DNA from: Bradyrhizobium sp. OK095
GTDB lineage: Bacteria > Pseudomonadota > Alphaproteobacteria > Rhizobiales > Xanthobacteraceae
Reading direction: 5' to 3'
NCBI RefSeq assembly: GCF_900109945.1
Contig: NZ_FOBX01000001.1
Span: 1 to 64,000, forward strand
Length of the DNA: 64,000 nucleotides
This document shows, in pieces, positions 1 to 7,907 of this stretch (position 1 is its first letter; every line of letters begins with the position of its first letter). The notes under the pieces are model-generated. The model searched no databases and was not told where the DNA came from. It saw only the letters and a list, made by a program, of their open reading frames with translations. Both the position numbers and the translations under genes were made by a program.

Positions 1-2
1 CC

Positions 3-128
3 GAACTCGTCGGCCAGCTTCTGTTCACCCGCCGAGCCCTTGCCACGATCGACAAGCCCCCGCCCATCAACCCCAGCCGCCGCCAATCCTGCAAAATCCC
101 CGGCCAGATCGAGTTCTGCTACGGCTGA
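3..128 (+). CDS. 3' end of an unrecognised gene, cut by the window edge
   Basis: The third forward frame is open from the window edge to a TGA at 126-128, about 41 codons, with G or C at the third position of most codons, as expected of a real gene in this genome. The reverse strand over the same bases is also open, but with weaker third-position bias and no plausible start, so I prefer the forward reading. The visible tail ends in a GQIEFCYG-like stretch that I do not recognise. The gene converges on the IclR gene that ends at 211. No function can be given. Confidence 0.4.
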   Translation, partial: ELVGQLLFTRRALATIDKPPPINPSRRQSCKIPGQIEFCYG

Positions 129-210
129 GTTTCCCCGGACAGCCCTGCGTAAGAACGGGGCGAGGGAGCGTACCGCCGGCGTGGCGAGAGTTCAGCTCGA
201 TCTCATCAAA

Positions 211-951
211 TCACGTAGCCGTCTTCGGCCGCAGCCGGTCAACCGTCCGCGCGATCAGCGACGCGACTTCCGCGACCTTCGGTCCGATCCGAAACTCCGG
301 CCCTGCGACAACCACCGAAAGTCTGCGATCCCCAATCGGCAACGGGATCGCGGCACCGGCGAGGTCGCGGCTGTAATCGGCAAAGCTCTGGCAATAGCCG
401 CGATCGATCGAGTTGCGCAGCTCGGTCTCGACGGCCTCGATGCTGATCGGCGTCGACGGGCCGTACTGCTTGAACTCGATCTTGCGATAGACGGCGTCGC
501 GCTCCTCCTGCGAATATTGCAGCAGCAGCGCGCGGCCGCTCGCGGTGGCGTGGATCGGCACGCGGTGGCCGATGGTCGCGAAATAGCGGATCGCGGCCTG
601 GGATTCGACGACGTCGATGAACACGGCCATCGTCCCCGCCGGCGCCACGATGGATGCGGTTTCGCCGGTCTCGGCGGAGAGGTCGGCAACCAGCGTATGG
701 GTCCACGGCGGCAGCGGCTCGACCTCCGAGATCATCCGCGCCATGGTCAGCAGTCGCGGCGTCGGATAGAAGCCTGCGCGCGGCCGCGGCTCATAGAGAT
801 AGCCCTTCTCGGACAGCGTCGCGAGCAGGTTGAAGGTTGACGAGCGCGGCCAGCCGAAATGATCCGCGATCTCGGCAAGCGTCGCCGGCTTCTTCACTTG
901 CGCGAAGAATTCGATGATCTCCAGAACATTTGCGGCTTGGCGAACGATCAT
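211..951 (-). CDS. IclR-family transcriptional regulator
   Basis: A 246-residue protein with IclR architecture: an N-terminal winged helix-turn-helix (about residues 5-60, with the pattern TLAEIADHF then PRSSTFNLL) and a C-terminal effector-binding domain (about 70-240, with the typical HATASGRALL and GYCQSFADYS segments). IclR proteins usually sense small carboxylic or aromatic acids and control the matching catabolic operon. The gene starts 21 bases after the CitE-type gene stops and is last in that operon, so it probably controls both this operon and the divergent TRAP operon through the repeats at 3538-3658. Start ATG at 951. The ligand is not deducible. Confidence 0.9.
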   Translation of the reverse strand: MIVRQAANVLEIIEFFAQVKKPATLAEIADHFGWPRSSTFNLLATLSEKGYLYEPRPRAGFYPTPRLLTMARMISEVEPLPPWTHTLVADLSAETGETASIVAPAGTMAVFIDVVESQAAIRYFATIGHRVPIHATASGRALLLQYSQEERDAVYRKIEFKQYGPSTPISIEAVETELRNSIDRGYCQSFADYSRDLAGAAIPLPIGDRRLSVVVAGPEFRIGPKVAEVASLIARTVDRLRPKTAT

Positions 952-972
952 GGCGGGGCTTTGCGTCCTGAT

Positions 973-1824
973 CTAGGGCTGACCGAGAATTTTCTTCGCG
1001 GCGCGAAGATGCGGCTTGTCGATCATCTGGCCGTCGAGGCGCAGCGTGCCGGAATCAGGATTGCTCGCGAAAGCCGCGATCACCTTCTCCGCCCAAGTGC
1101 GTTCGGCGTCGGTCGGCTCGAACGCGGCGTTGACCACGTCGACATGCTTGGGATGGATCAGCGCCTTTGCCGAGAATCCGTCGCGGCGCGCGGCGCGCGT
1201 TTCCTGTTCGAGGCCGGCGAGATTGTCGATGTCGGTATAGACGGTGTCGATCGGCGCCACCTCGGCCGCGGCCGCCGCCATCAGGCAGAGATCGCGTGCG
1301 AGACGGTAAGGGCTGTGGAACACGCCGCCCGTGGCCTTTTCAGTAGCACCCAGCGAGGCGGAGAGATCTTCAGCGCCCCACATCAGGCCGGCGAGGCGAG
1401 GGGAGCAGTTCTTGTAGCTGCCGAGACCGAAGATCGAGCTGGCGGTTTCGGTCGCGACGCAGACGATGCGCGTTGCGCCGACGGTGATGCCAGAAGCAGC
1501 TTCCAAAGCTTCGAGCCAGGTCGCGACCTGCCGCACATCGTCTCCGCCTTGCGATTTCGGCAGCACGATGCTGTCCGGCTTGCCTGGCATCACCGCGGCG
1601 AGGTCGGTCAGCGTCATGCCGGTGTCGAGCGCGTTGACGCGGACATAGAGCTGATGGAGCTTGCTGCGGCCCTTCAGCATCGCGAGCGTCAACCCGCGCG
1701 CCTCCGGCTTCTTGTCGGTGACGACGGAATCTTCGAGATCGATGATCAGCGCGTCGGCATTGCCTTCGCTGGCTTTCTCGAATTTGCGCGGGGAATCGCC
1801 CGGCACGAACAGCATCGAACGCAT
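973..1824 (-). CDS. CitE/HpcH-family CoA-ester lyase (citramalyl-/malyl-CoA lyase type)
   Basis: A 283-residue TIM-barrel lyase of the HpcH/HpaI-CitE family, which cleaves beta-hydroxyacyl-CoA esters such as malyl-, methylmalyl- or citramalyl-CoA. Visible family features are the opening RSMLFVPGD, ALIIDLEDSV at 25-34, VRVN with Arg62, the ETASS segment with Glu126, and GAEDLSASLG with Asp153; the last two acidic residues are the expected Mg2+ ligands. I start at ATG 1824, overlapping the MaoC stop as TGATG, rather than at an ATG 39 bases upstream inside MaoC. Coupling to MaoC fits a hydratase-then-lyase pair. Exact substrate unknown. Confidence 0.88.
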   Translation of the reverse strand: MRSMLFVPGDSPRKFEKASEGNADALIIDLEDSVVTDKKPEARGLTLAMLKGRSKLHQLYVRVNALDTGMTLTDLAAVMPGKPDSIVLPKSQGGDDVRQVATWLEALEAASGITVGATRIVCVATETASSIFGLGSYKNCSPRLAGLMWGAEDLSASLGATEKATGGVFHSPYRLARDLCLMAAAAAEVAPIDTVYTDIDNLAGLEQETRAARRDGFSAKALIHPKHVDVVNAAFEPTDAERTWAEKVIAAFASNPDSGTLRLDGQMIDKPHLRAAKKILGQP

Positions 1825-2276
1825 CAGACCGGCCTCTTGTGCATCATCGCCATGCGGCGGCATTTGCCGACGATCTCGTCGTTCTGGTTCAGAGCGTGGT
1901 GCTCGAACTCGACGATGCCCGCTTTCGGGCGCGATTTGGATTCTCTCAACGAAAGCACCTTCGTCGTCGCCCGCAAGGTGTCGCCATGGAAGACCGGTTT
2001 TGGAAAATTGACGTCGGTCATGCCGAGATTGGCGACGGTGGTGCCCATTGTCGTATCATAGACCGTCATGCCGATCATGATGCCGAGGGTGTAAAGGCTG
2101 TTGAAAATGCGCTGGCCGAATTCGGTCTTGGCCGAGAAATGCGCGTCGATGTGCAGCGGCTGCGGATTGAGCGTCAGCAGGCTGAACATGGTGTTGTCCA
2201 TTTCCGTGACCGTCCGGGTCAGCGGATGCCTGAACTCCTGGCCTACGGAAAACTCTTCGAAATAAAGTCCGGCCAT
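1824..2276 (-). CDS. MaoC-family (R)-hydratase
   Basis: A 150-residue single hot-dog-fold protein. The hydratase-2 signature is readable as NPQPLHIDAHFSAKTEFG around residues 57-74, with the Asp/His pair expected to activate water. MaoC hydratases add water to enoyl-CoA esters; those beside CitE-type lyases commonly act on mesaconyl-CoA or itaconyl-CoA, which is the inferred role. It is second in the leftward operon, 45 bases after the CaiB-type gene, and its stop overlaps the start of the lyase, suggesting translational coupling. Substrate is inferred from context only. Confidence 0.87.
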   Translation of the reverse strand: MAGLYFEEFSVGQEFRHPLTRTVTEMDNTMFSLLTLNPQPLHIDAHFSAKTEFGQRIFNSLYTLGIMIGMTVYDTTMGTTVANLGMTDVNFPKPVFHGDTLRATTKVLSLRESKSRPKAGIVEFEHHALNQNDEIVGKCRRMAMMHKRPV

Positions 2277-2321
2277 CGCAGTTTCCTCCCTGTATCTTTG
2301 CGATTTTGGCCAGCGCTGCCC

Positions 2322-3524
2322 TTAGGGTGGCGCCGCCAGATGAACTGCCTTTTGCTCTGCGAGCTGCTCGATTTCGTCAGCCGAGAAACCGGCCTCGCGC
2401 AAAATGTCGCGGCCGTGCTGGCCGAGCGTCGGCGCCGGACCGGCGGGTTCCGGCTGGGTCACGCTCCAGGTCGAGGGCACGCGCATCTGGCGGATGCGGC
2501 CTTCCACGGGGTGATCCACTGTCTTGAAGAAATCGATCGCTTGGAGATGCGGATCCTCGAGGATCGTTTCCAGTGTGTGCATCGGCATCACCGGAATGTC
2601 GGCGCGCTCCAGCAGCTCGCGCCATTCCGCGGTGGTGCGCGTTGCAAAGATGTGGCCGATCTCCTCATAGATCTCGTCGATGTGCTTCGTGCGCGACGCG
2701 TGGTTGGCGAAGCGGGGCTGCTGCAAAAATTCCGGCCGGCCGATCGCCTCGAAGAAGCTGCGCCAGTGCTTGTCGTTGTAGATGAGCACGCAGAGATAAC
2801 CGTCGCTGGTCTTGTAGGGGCGGCGATAGCGCGAGAGCAGGCGGGCGTAGCCGCCATGGTCGAGCGGCGGATCGTAGGTCAGCCCGCCCAGATGATCGAC
2901 CAGCACGAACTCGGTCATCGATTCGAACATCGGCACGTCGATGCGCTGGCCCACGCCGGTACGGGTCTGGTGCATCAGCCCGCCCATGATGGCGTTGACC
3001 ATCATCAGGCCGACGATGCGGTCGGCGATGGTAACAGGGACGTAGCGCGGCGTGCCGTCGCCGGCGGCCGCGAGCAGCGTCGGAATCGTCGCCGCGCCCT
3101 GGATCAGATCGTCATAGGCGGGCTTCGCAGCATAGGGGCCGGACTGGCCGTAGCCGAAGGCGCCGACATAGACGAGTGCGGGATTGATCGCGGCAAGCGT
3201 TTCGTAGTCGAGGCCGAGCCGCGCCATCGCCTGCGGGCGCACATTATAGATGAGCGCGTTGGCGCGCTTCGCGAGCCGCAACAGCGTCTCGCGCCCTTCG
3301 GGCTTCTTCAGGTCGAGCACGATGCTGCGCTTGCCGCGATTGGCATTGAGAAACATGCCGCCCATGCCGGGCGTGCGGCCGGGGCCGATCTGACGAACGA
3401 TGTCGCCCTCGGGGCTTTCGACCTTGATGATGTCAGCGCCCATGTCCGCCAGCACCTGGGTGCCATATGGGCCCATCAGCACCGAGGTCAGGTCGAGAAT
3501 GGTGAAGCCGGCGAGCGGTCCCAT
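2322..3524 (-). CDS. CaiB/BaiF-family (class III) CoA-transferase
   Basis: A 400-residue class III CoA-transferase. It opens with MGPLAGFTILDLTSVLMGPY and has DMGADIIKVESPEGD (28-41), the LNANRGKRSIVLDLK core (59-73) and PAYDDLIQG (135-143). These enzymes move CoA between acids through an aspartyl-CoA intermediate. At the usual catalytic Asp position, after GQRIDVPMF, I read Glu201; related proteobacterial proteins with a FETM-like motif share this, so it may mark a subfamily rather than inactivation. It is the first gene of the leftward operon and probably transfers CoA to the transported acid. Acceptor unknown. Confidence 0.9.
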   Translation of the reverse strand: MGPLAGFTILDLTSVLMGPYGTQVLADMGADIIKVESPEGDIVRQIGPGRTPGMGGMFLNANRGKRSIVLDLKKPEGRETLLRLAKRANALIYNVRPQAMARLGLDYETLAAINPALVYVGAFGYGQSGPYAAKPAYDDLIQGAATIPTLLAAAGDGTPRYVPVTIADRIVGLMMVNAIMGGLMHQTRTGVGQRIDVPMFESMTEFVLVDHLGGLTYDPPLDHGGYARLLSRYRRPYKTSDGYLCVLIYNDKHWRSFFEAIGRPEFLQQPRFANHASRTKHIDEIYEEIGHIFATRTTAEWRELLERADIPVMPMHTLETILEDPHLQAIDFFKTVDHPVEGRIRQMRVPSTWSVTQPEPAGPAPTLGQHGRDILREAGFSADEIEQLAEQKAVHLAAPP

Positions 3525-3751
3525 GGGGCCTCGTGGGATAAATTCATATACGTGGAGTTAGAGTTCATAAAACACGGGTGTCAATCCAGTGGCGCCATCT
3601 GCCGCTGCATAGCCGTATGCACAGTTCATATACTTGACAGATAAATTCACATATATGTACATTTTCCTCAAGCAAGAAATGGAGTGAGGGCCGGACGGCT
3701 GGCGGCGAGAAGCTGCCGCCTTCGGCATGGGGACGCGTGAGGGAGAACGAT
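3525..3751. promoter_or_regulatory. Divergent control region between the CoA-transferase and TRAP operons
   Basis: This 227 bp gap is much richer in A and T than its surroundings and holds repeated elements: ATAAATTCATATA at 3538-3550, GAGTTCATAA at 3561-3570, AGTTCATATAC at 3623-3633, ATAAATTCACATATA at 3641-3655, and the perfect palindrome ACATATATGT at 3649-3658. Two clusters about 100 bp apart suit a regulator controlling both diverging operons. The IclR protein encoded at the end of the left operon is the obvious candidate; this is inference. Confidence 0.65.
3634..3663 (+). promoter_or_regulatory. Candidate sigma70-type promoter for the TRAP operon
   Basis: TTGACA at 3634-3639 is a perfect -35 box. 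With an 18-base spacer, TACATT at 3658-3663 is a fair -10. The box lies between two of the TTCATA-type repeats, so a protein bound there would compete with RNA polymerase. The dctP start is about 90 bases downstream. The -10 assignment is uncertain because TATGTA overlaps it at a shorter spacing. Confidence 0.45.
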
Positions 3752-4780
3752 ATGAAGACGAATCTGGTCCGGGCTGCCGCAGCGCTCGCTCTTTCGCTGC
3801 CGGTCTCGACACTATCGGCGCAGGCGCTCGAGCTGAAGGTCGCCGATAGCTTCCCCGCCGGACACTATCTCGTCCGCCTGATGCTCAAGCCGTGGATGGA
3901 CGACGTCACCAAGCGCACCAATGGCGCGGTGACCTTCACCTATTTTCCGAACCAGCAGATCGGCAAGGCGGCGGACATGTTGCGCCTCACGCAGTCAGGT
4001 GTGGTCGACATCGGCTACATCGGCCCGTCCTACGTCTCCGACAAGATGCCACTGTCGGAAGTCGCGCAATTGCCGGGCGCGTTTGCGACCAGCTGCCAGG
4101 GCACGCTCGCTTATTGGAAGACCGCGCGCGAAGGCATTTTGGCCAAGCAGGAATACGCACCCAACAAGATCAAGCTGCTGATGGCCGTGGTGCTGCCGCC
4201 CTACCAGGTGTGGACCATCAAGTCGAAGGTGGAAACGACCAAGGACATGCAGGGCCTGAAGCTGCGGACCACGGGCGGCGCACAGGACCTGACGCTGCGT
4301 GCCCTCAACGCCGTGCCGGTGCGCATGGCCGCGCCCGATGCCTATGAGTCGCTGTCGCGCGGCACCATGGATGGCCTGCTGTTCCCGCTCGACAGCGTCG
4401 TGTCCTACGGCCTCGACAAGCTGGTCAAGCACGCCACCGAAGGCGTCAGCTTCGGCAGCTTCATCGTCGCCTATTCCATCAACCAGTCGGTCTGGGACAA
4501 GCTGCCTGACGACGTGAAGAATGCGATGAATGAGGCCTCGGAAGCCATCACGCCGAAGGCCTGTGCCGACGTCGACAAGGAAGGCGCAGTCACCAAGAAG
4601 CAGATGCAGGACGAGGGCGTCAGCTTCGATCCGCTCCCCGAGGCAACGCGCGCCGAGATGAAGGACAAGCTGAAGGGCGTCGGCAAGGAGTGGGCGAGCG
4701 GGCTCGACAGCCGCGGCAAGCAAGCATCCGCCGCGCTAAAGGAGTTCGAAGACTTGCTCGCCGCCGGCGACACCAAGTAA
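3752..4780 (+). CDS. dctP: TRAP transporter substrate-binding protein (DctP family)
   Basis: A 342-residue periplasmic binding protein. It starts with a Sec signal peptide (MKTNLVRAA, a hydrophobic core, AQA-type cleavage near residue 27), followed by LELKVADSFPAGHYL, typical of DctP. LKLRTTGGAQ carries Arg172 where these proteins hold the substrate carboxylate by a salt bridge. I choose ATG 3752 because GGGAGA precedes it closely; an ATG 15 bases upstream would extend the signal peptide. It heads the rightward operon with the DctQ and DctM genes. The ligand is a carboxylic acid, identity unknown. Confidence 0.92.
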   Translation: MKTNLVRAAAALALSLPVSTLSAQALELKVADSFPAGHYLVRLMLKPWMDDVTKRTNGAVTFTYFPNQQIGKAADMLRLTQSGVVDIGYIGPSYVSDKMPLSEVAQLPGAFATSCQGTLAYWKTAREGILAKQEYAPNKIKLLMAVVLPPYQVWTIKSKVETTKDMQGLKLRTTGGAQDLTLRALNAVPVRMAAPDAYESLSRGTMDGLLFPLDSVVSYGLDKLVKHATEGVSFGSFIVAYSINQSVWDKLPDDVKNAMNEASEAITPKACADVDKEGAVTKKQMQDEGVSFDPLPEATRAEMKDKLKGVGKEWASGLDSRGKQASAALKEFEDLLAAGDTK

Positions 4781-4820
4781 CGCGCCAGGCAATCCGATTG
4801 ATAAAAAGGAGGCGTTAGAG

Positions 4821-5375
4821 GTGATCAAACGGGCAGGGGATGTGCTCGGCGCGCTGGAACGCGCGCTGACGGTGATCGCGGTGGTGTTCATGTTCGTGAT
4901 CATGCTGCTGGTCGTGACCGATGTGTTCATGCGATACGCACTGAACAGTCCATTCTCCTTCACCTATGATTTGATCGGCCTCTATCTCCTCGCTGGCGTC
5001 TTCTTCTTCACGGTGTCAGACGCGTTGCGCGAGCACGTGCATGTCGGCGTCGACATCCTGCTGTCGCGCTTCTCTCCAGCGGGGCGGCGGCTGTCCGAAA
5101 TCGTCACCGCGCTCGCCGGCCTGTTCGTGTTCGTCCTGATCTGCAAGGTCGGCTTCGAGCGCGCTCTGGAGAACTACGAGCAGCACGACGTTCTCTCCGG
5201 CGCGATTCCCTGGCCGACCTGGATCTCGGCGGCGCTGGTGCCGCTCGGTTGCGGCGTGCTGGTGCTTCGGCTGGTGTTGCAGCTCATCGGCAATGTGCTG
5301 AGCCTCATCAGCGGGCGCGACCTCTATCCGCTGCCGCCGGTGACCGGCGTCGGCGAAGTACGCAGCTTCGAGTAA
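4821..5375 (+). CDS. dctQ: TRAP transporter small membrane subunit (DctQ family)
   Basis: A 184-residue protein with four hydrophobic segments (about residues 15-37, 50-70, 90-112 and 133-155), the DctQ pattern, including FMRYALNSPFSF after the first helix. DctQ subunits are required with DctM for Na+- or H+-coupled uptake. Translation starts at GTG 4821, with a strong AAGGAGG at 4806-4812. It sits 40 bases after dctP and 12 bases before dctM. Family membership is clear; the transported compound is not. Confidence 0.9.
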   Translation: MIKRAGDVLGALERALTVIAVVFMFVIMLLVVTDVFMRYALNSPFSFTYDLIGLYLLAGVFFFTVSDALREHVHVGVDILLSRFSPAGRRLSEIVTALAGLFVFVLICKVGFERALENYEQHDVLSGAIPWPTWISAALVPLGCGVLVLRLVLQLIGNVLSLISGRDLYPLPPVTGVGEVRSFE

Positions 5376-5387
5376 CGGCAGGCATCC

Positions 5388-6677
5388 ATGACACCCTTCA
5401 TCGTTCTCGCCTTGCTGTTCGGCCTGCTTGCACTCGGCACGCCTGTCGGCTTCGCCATGGCTTTTTCCGGTTCGGTCGGCCTCGTGATGGTCGGCGGCTG
5501 GCCCACACTGTTCGGCATCTTGCAGACCGCGCCGCTCTCGACGGTTTCGTCCTACGAACTGATCACCATCCCGATGTTCTTGCTGATGGCGGATCTCGTG
5601 CTGCTCTCGGGTGTCGCGGATGATCTGTTCAAGACGGCTTCTGCCTGGGTCGGCCGCATTCCCGGCGGCCTCGGCATGGCGACCGCGCTCGCCGGCGCCG
5701 GTTTTGGTGCGATCTGCGGCACCTCGACGGCATCTGCCGCGACGCTGTCGTCGACCAGTCTGCCGGCGATGATCCGCCAGGGTTACGAGCCGAAGATGGC
5801 GGCCGGCGTGGTTGCGATCTCCGGCACACTGGCGATGCTGCTGCCGACCAGCGTCGCGCTCGTCATCTTCGGGCTGCTGGCCGAAGTGAACATCGGCAAG
5901 CTCCTGATCAGCGGCATCATTCCGGCGATCCTGGTGATGTTCACCATCATGGCCACGATCTACTTCCTGGTTTGGCAGGATCCCTCGCGCGCCCCGGCCG
6001 CGAAGTCGGTGCCGTGGCGCGAGAAGTTTGCGCTGCTGTGGCAGGTCTCGCCGATGGTGGCGCTGTTCTCGGTCGTGACAGGGACAATCTATCTCGGCGT
6101 CGCCACTCCGACGGAAGCGTCCGCCTTCGGTGCGTTCGGCGCCTTCCTGCTCGCGATCGTCAAGGGCAAGATCACGCCGTCCTCGCTGTATCACACGCTG
6201 CTGCGCGCCAGCCACGGCACCTGCATGATCATCATGATCCTGGTCGGCGCTTCGATCTTCGGCTACTTCTTCACGCTCACGCATGTGACGCAGGATCTCG
6301 TCGCCTGGATCGGCGGCTTGCAAACCTCGCGCTGGGTGATCATCACGCTGATCCTGTGCGGCTACATCGTGCTCGGCTCGTTCATGGACCAGATCGCGAT
6401 CCTGGTGCTGACCGTGCCGATCGTGCTGCCGCTGATCAAGACGCTCGGCTTCGACCCGATCTGGTTCGGTGTCATCAAGATCGTCACCGCCGAAGTCGGC
6501 ATGATCACGCCGCCGGTCGGGCTCAATTGCTTCATTGTGGCCCGCTACGCCAACCGACCCGTCGCGGAAGTGTTCCACGGCACCTTGCCTCATTTCATCG
6601 CGCACCTGTTCGCGATCGCGATTTTGGTCGCGTTTCCCTCGATCATTCTCTGGCTGCCCTCGCAGATGGGGCGCTAG
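5388..6677 (+). CDS. dctM: TRAP transporter large permease (DctM family)
   Basis: A 429-residue, very hydrophobic permease with about twelve membrane segments, the usual DctM length. Family motifs include GTPVGFAMAFSGSVGL near the start, FLLMADLVLLSG, GGLGMATALAGAGFGAICGTSTASAATL and, near the end, EVGMITPPVGLNCFIV. DctM carries the substrate and cation through the inner membrane. The three transporter genes run in the standard P-Q-M order and are followed 41 bases later by an acyl-CoA dehydrogenase gene, so uptake and metabolism appear to share a transcript. Confidence 0.93.
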   Translation: MTPFIVLALLFGLLALGTPVGFAMAFSGSVGLVMVGGWPTLFGILQTAPLSTVSSYELITIPMFLLMADLVLLSGVADDLFKTASAWVGRIPGGLGMATALAGAGFGAICGTSTASAATLSSTSLPAMIRQGYEPKMAAGVVAISGTLAMLLPTSVALVIFGLLAEVNIGKLLISGIIPAILVMFTIMATIYFLVWQDPSRAPAAKSVPWREKFALLWQVSPMVALFSVVTGTIYLGVATPTEASAFGAFGAFLLAIVKGKITPSSLYHTLLRASHGTCMIIMILVGASIFGYFFTLTHVTQDLVAWIGGLQTSRWVIITLILCGYIVLGSFMDQIAILVLTVPIVLPLIKTLGFDPIWFGVIKIVTAEVGMITPPVGLNCFIVARYANRPVAEVFHGTLPHFIAHLFAIAILVAFPSIILWLPSQMGR

Positions 6678-6718
6678 GATCGGAGCTCTCGCGGGCTCCC
6701 AATAAGGAGATCAAGAAC

Positions 6719-7885
6719 ATGGATTTCGCGCTCACCGATCAGCAGGAAGCCATTCGCGACGCCATCGCAAAGATCTGCGAAGGCTTTCCCGATGCCTATT
6801 GGCTTAAGAAGGACCACGACGGCGGCTTCCCGCACGATTTCCACAAGGCGCTCGCCGATGCCGGCTGGCTCGGCATCTGCGTGCCGGAGGCCTATGGCGG
6901 CTCCGGGCTCGGCATCACCGAAGCCTCGATCATGATGCGCACCATCGCGGAATCGGGCGCTGGCATGTCCGGCGCCTCCGCGGTGCACATCAACGTGTTC
7001 GGTCTCAATCCCGTCGTCGTGTTCGGCTCCGAGGAGCAGCGCAAGCGCATGCTGCCGCCGATGATCGAGGGACGCGAGAAGGCGTGTTTCGCCGTCACCG
7101 AACCCAATACCGGCCTCAACACCACGCAGCTCAAGACCCGCGCCGTCGCAAAGAACGACCGCTACATCGTCAATGGACAGAAGGTCTGGATCTCGACCGC
7201 GCAGGTCGCGCACAAGATCCTGCTGCTGGCGCGCACCACGCCGCTGGAAGAGGTGCGCTCGCCGACCCACGGGCTCAGCCTGTTCTACACGGACTTCGAC
7301 CGCAACAAGATCAAGGTCCACGAGATCGAGAAGATGGGCCGCAAGAGCGTCGATTCCAACGAGCTGTTCTTCGAAGATTTCGAGATCCCGATGGAGGACC
7401 GTATCGGCGAAGAGGGCAAGGGTTTTCAGTACATCCTCGAAGGCATGAACCCCGAGCGTATCCTGATCGCGGCGGAAGCGGTCGGCCTCGGCAAGCTCGC
7501 GCTGGCGCGCGCGACCGAATACGCCAAGACGCGCGTGGTGTTCAACCGCCCGATTGGCAAAAATCAAGGTATCCAGCATCCACTCGCGGTGAATTGGGTC
7601 GAGCTCGAAGCCGCCTGGCTGATGGTGATGTCGGCGGCGTGGCAATACGACAAAGGCATGCCCTGCGGCGGGGCCGCCAATGCCGCGAAATACATTGCGG
7701 GCGAAGCCGGATACCATGCTTGCGAGCAGGCCGTGATGACCCATGGCGGCTTTGGTTATGCCAAGGAGTTTCATGTCGAGCGCTACTTGCGCGAAGTCCT
7801 GATCCCGCGCATCGCACCGGTCAGCCCGCAACTCGCGCTCAGCTTTATTGCGGAAAAGGTGCTGGGACTGGCCAAGTCTTACTAA
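6719..7885 (+). CDS. Acyl-CoA dehydrogenase family flavoprotein
   Basis: A 388-residue acyl-CoA dehydrogenase. Visible family parts are the N-terminal helical domain, CFAVTEPNTGLNTTQLKT (FAD/substrate region), NGQKVWISTA, and the C-terminal helical domain ending MTHGGFGYAKEFHVERYLR. The usual YEGT-type catalytic glutamate motif near the C terminus is absent; I read IPRIAPVSPQ there. Glu246 in MNPERI lies where isovaleryl-CoA and long-chain enzymes carry their base. ATG 6719 is preceded by AAGGAGA. It would oxidise the CoA ester of the transported acid to an enoyl-CoA. Substrate not known. Confidence 0.9.
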   Translation: MDFALTDQQEAIRDAIAKICEGFPDAYWLKKDHDGGFPHDFHKALADAGWLGICVPEAYGGSGLGITEASIMMRTIAESGAGMSGASAVHINVFGLNPVVVFGSEEQRKRMLPPMIEGREKACFAVTEPNTGLNTTQLKTRAVAKNDRYIVNGQKVWISTAQVAHKILLLARTTPLEEVRSPTHGLSLFYTDFDRNKIKVHEIEKMGRKSVDSNELFFEDFEIPMEDRIGEEGKGFQYILEGMNPERILIAAEAVGLGKLALARATEYAKTRVVFNRPIGKNQGIQHPLAVNWVELEAAWLMVMSAAWQYDKGMPCGGAANAAKYIAGEAGYHACEQAVMTHGGFGYAKEFHVERYLREVLIPRIAPVSPQLALSFIAEKVLGLAKSY

Positions 7886-7907
7886 GGTCGCGTGGATAGT
7901 TCGGCAG

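Noticed and set aside
5016..6605. Reverse open frame opposite dctQ and dctM, rich in Arg/Asp/His
   Set aside because: Membrane-protein genes in GC-rich DNA regularly give such antisense frames; there is no start context.
5972..6718. Possible 249-residue N-terminal extension of the acyl-CoA dehydrogenase
   Set aside because: The extension is out-of-frame dctM sequence. The ATG at 6719 has a good ribosome site and gives the normal family N terminus.
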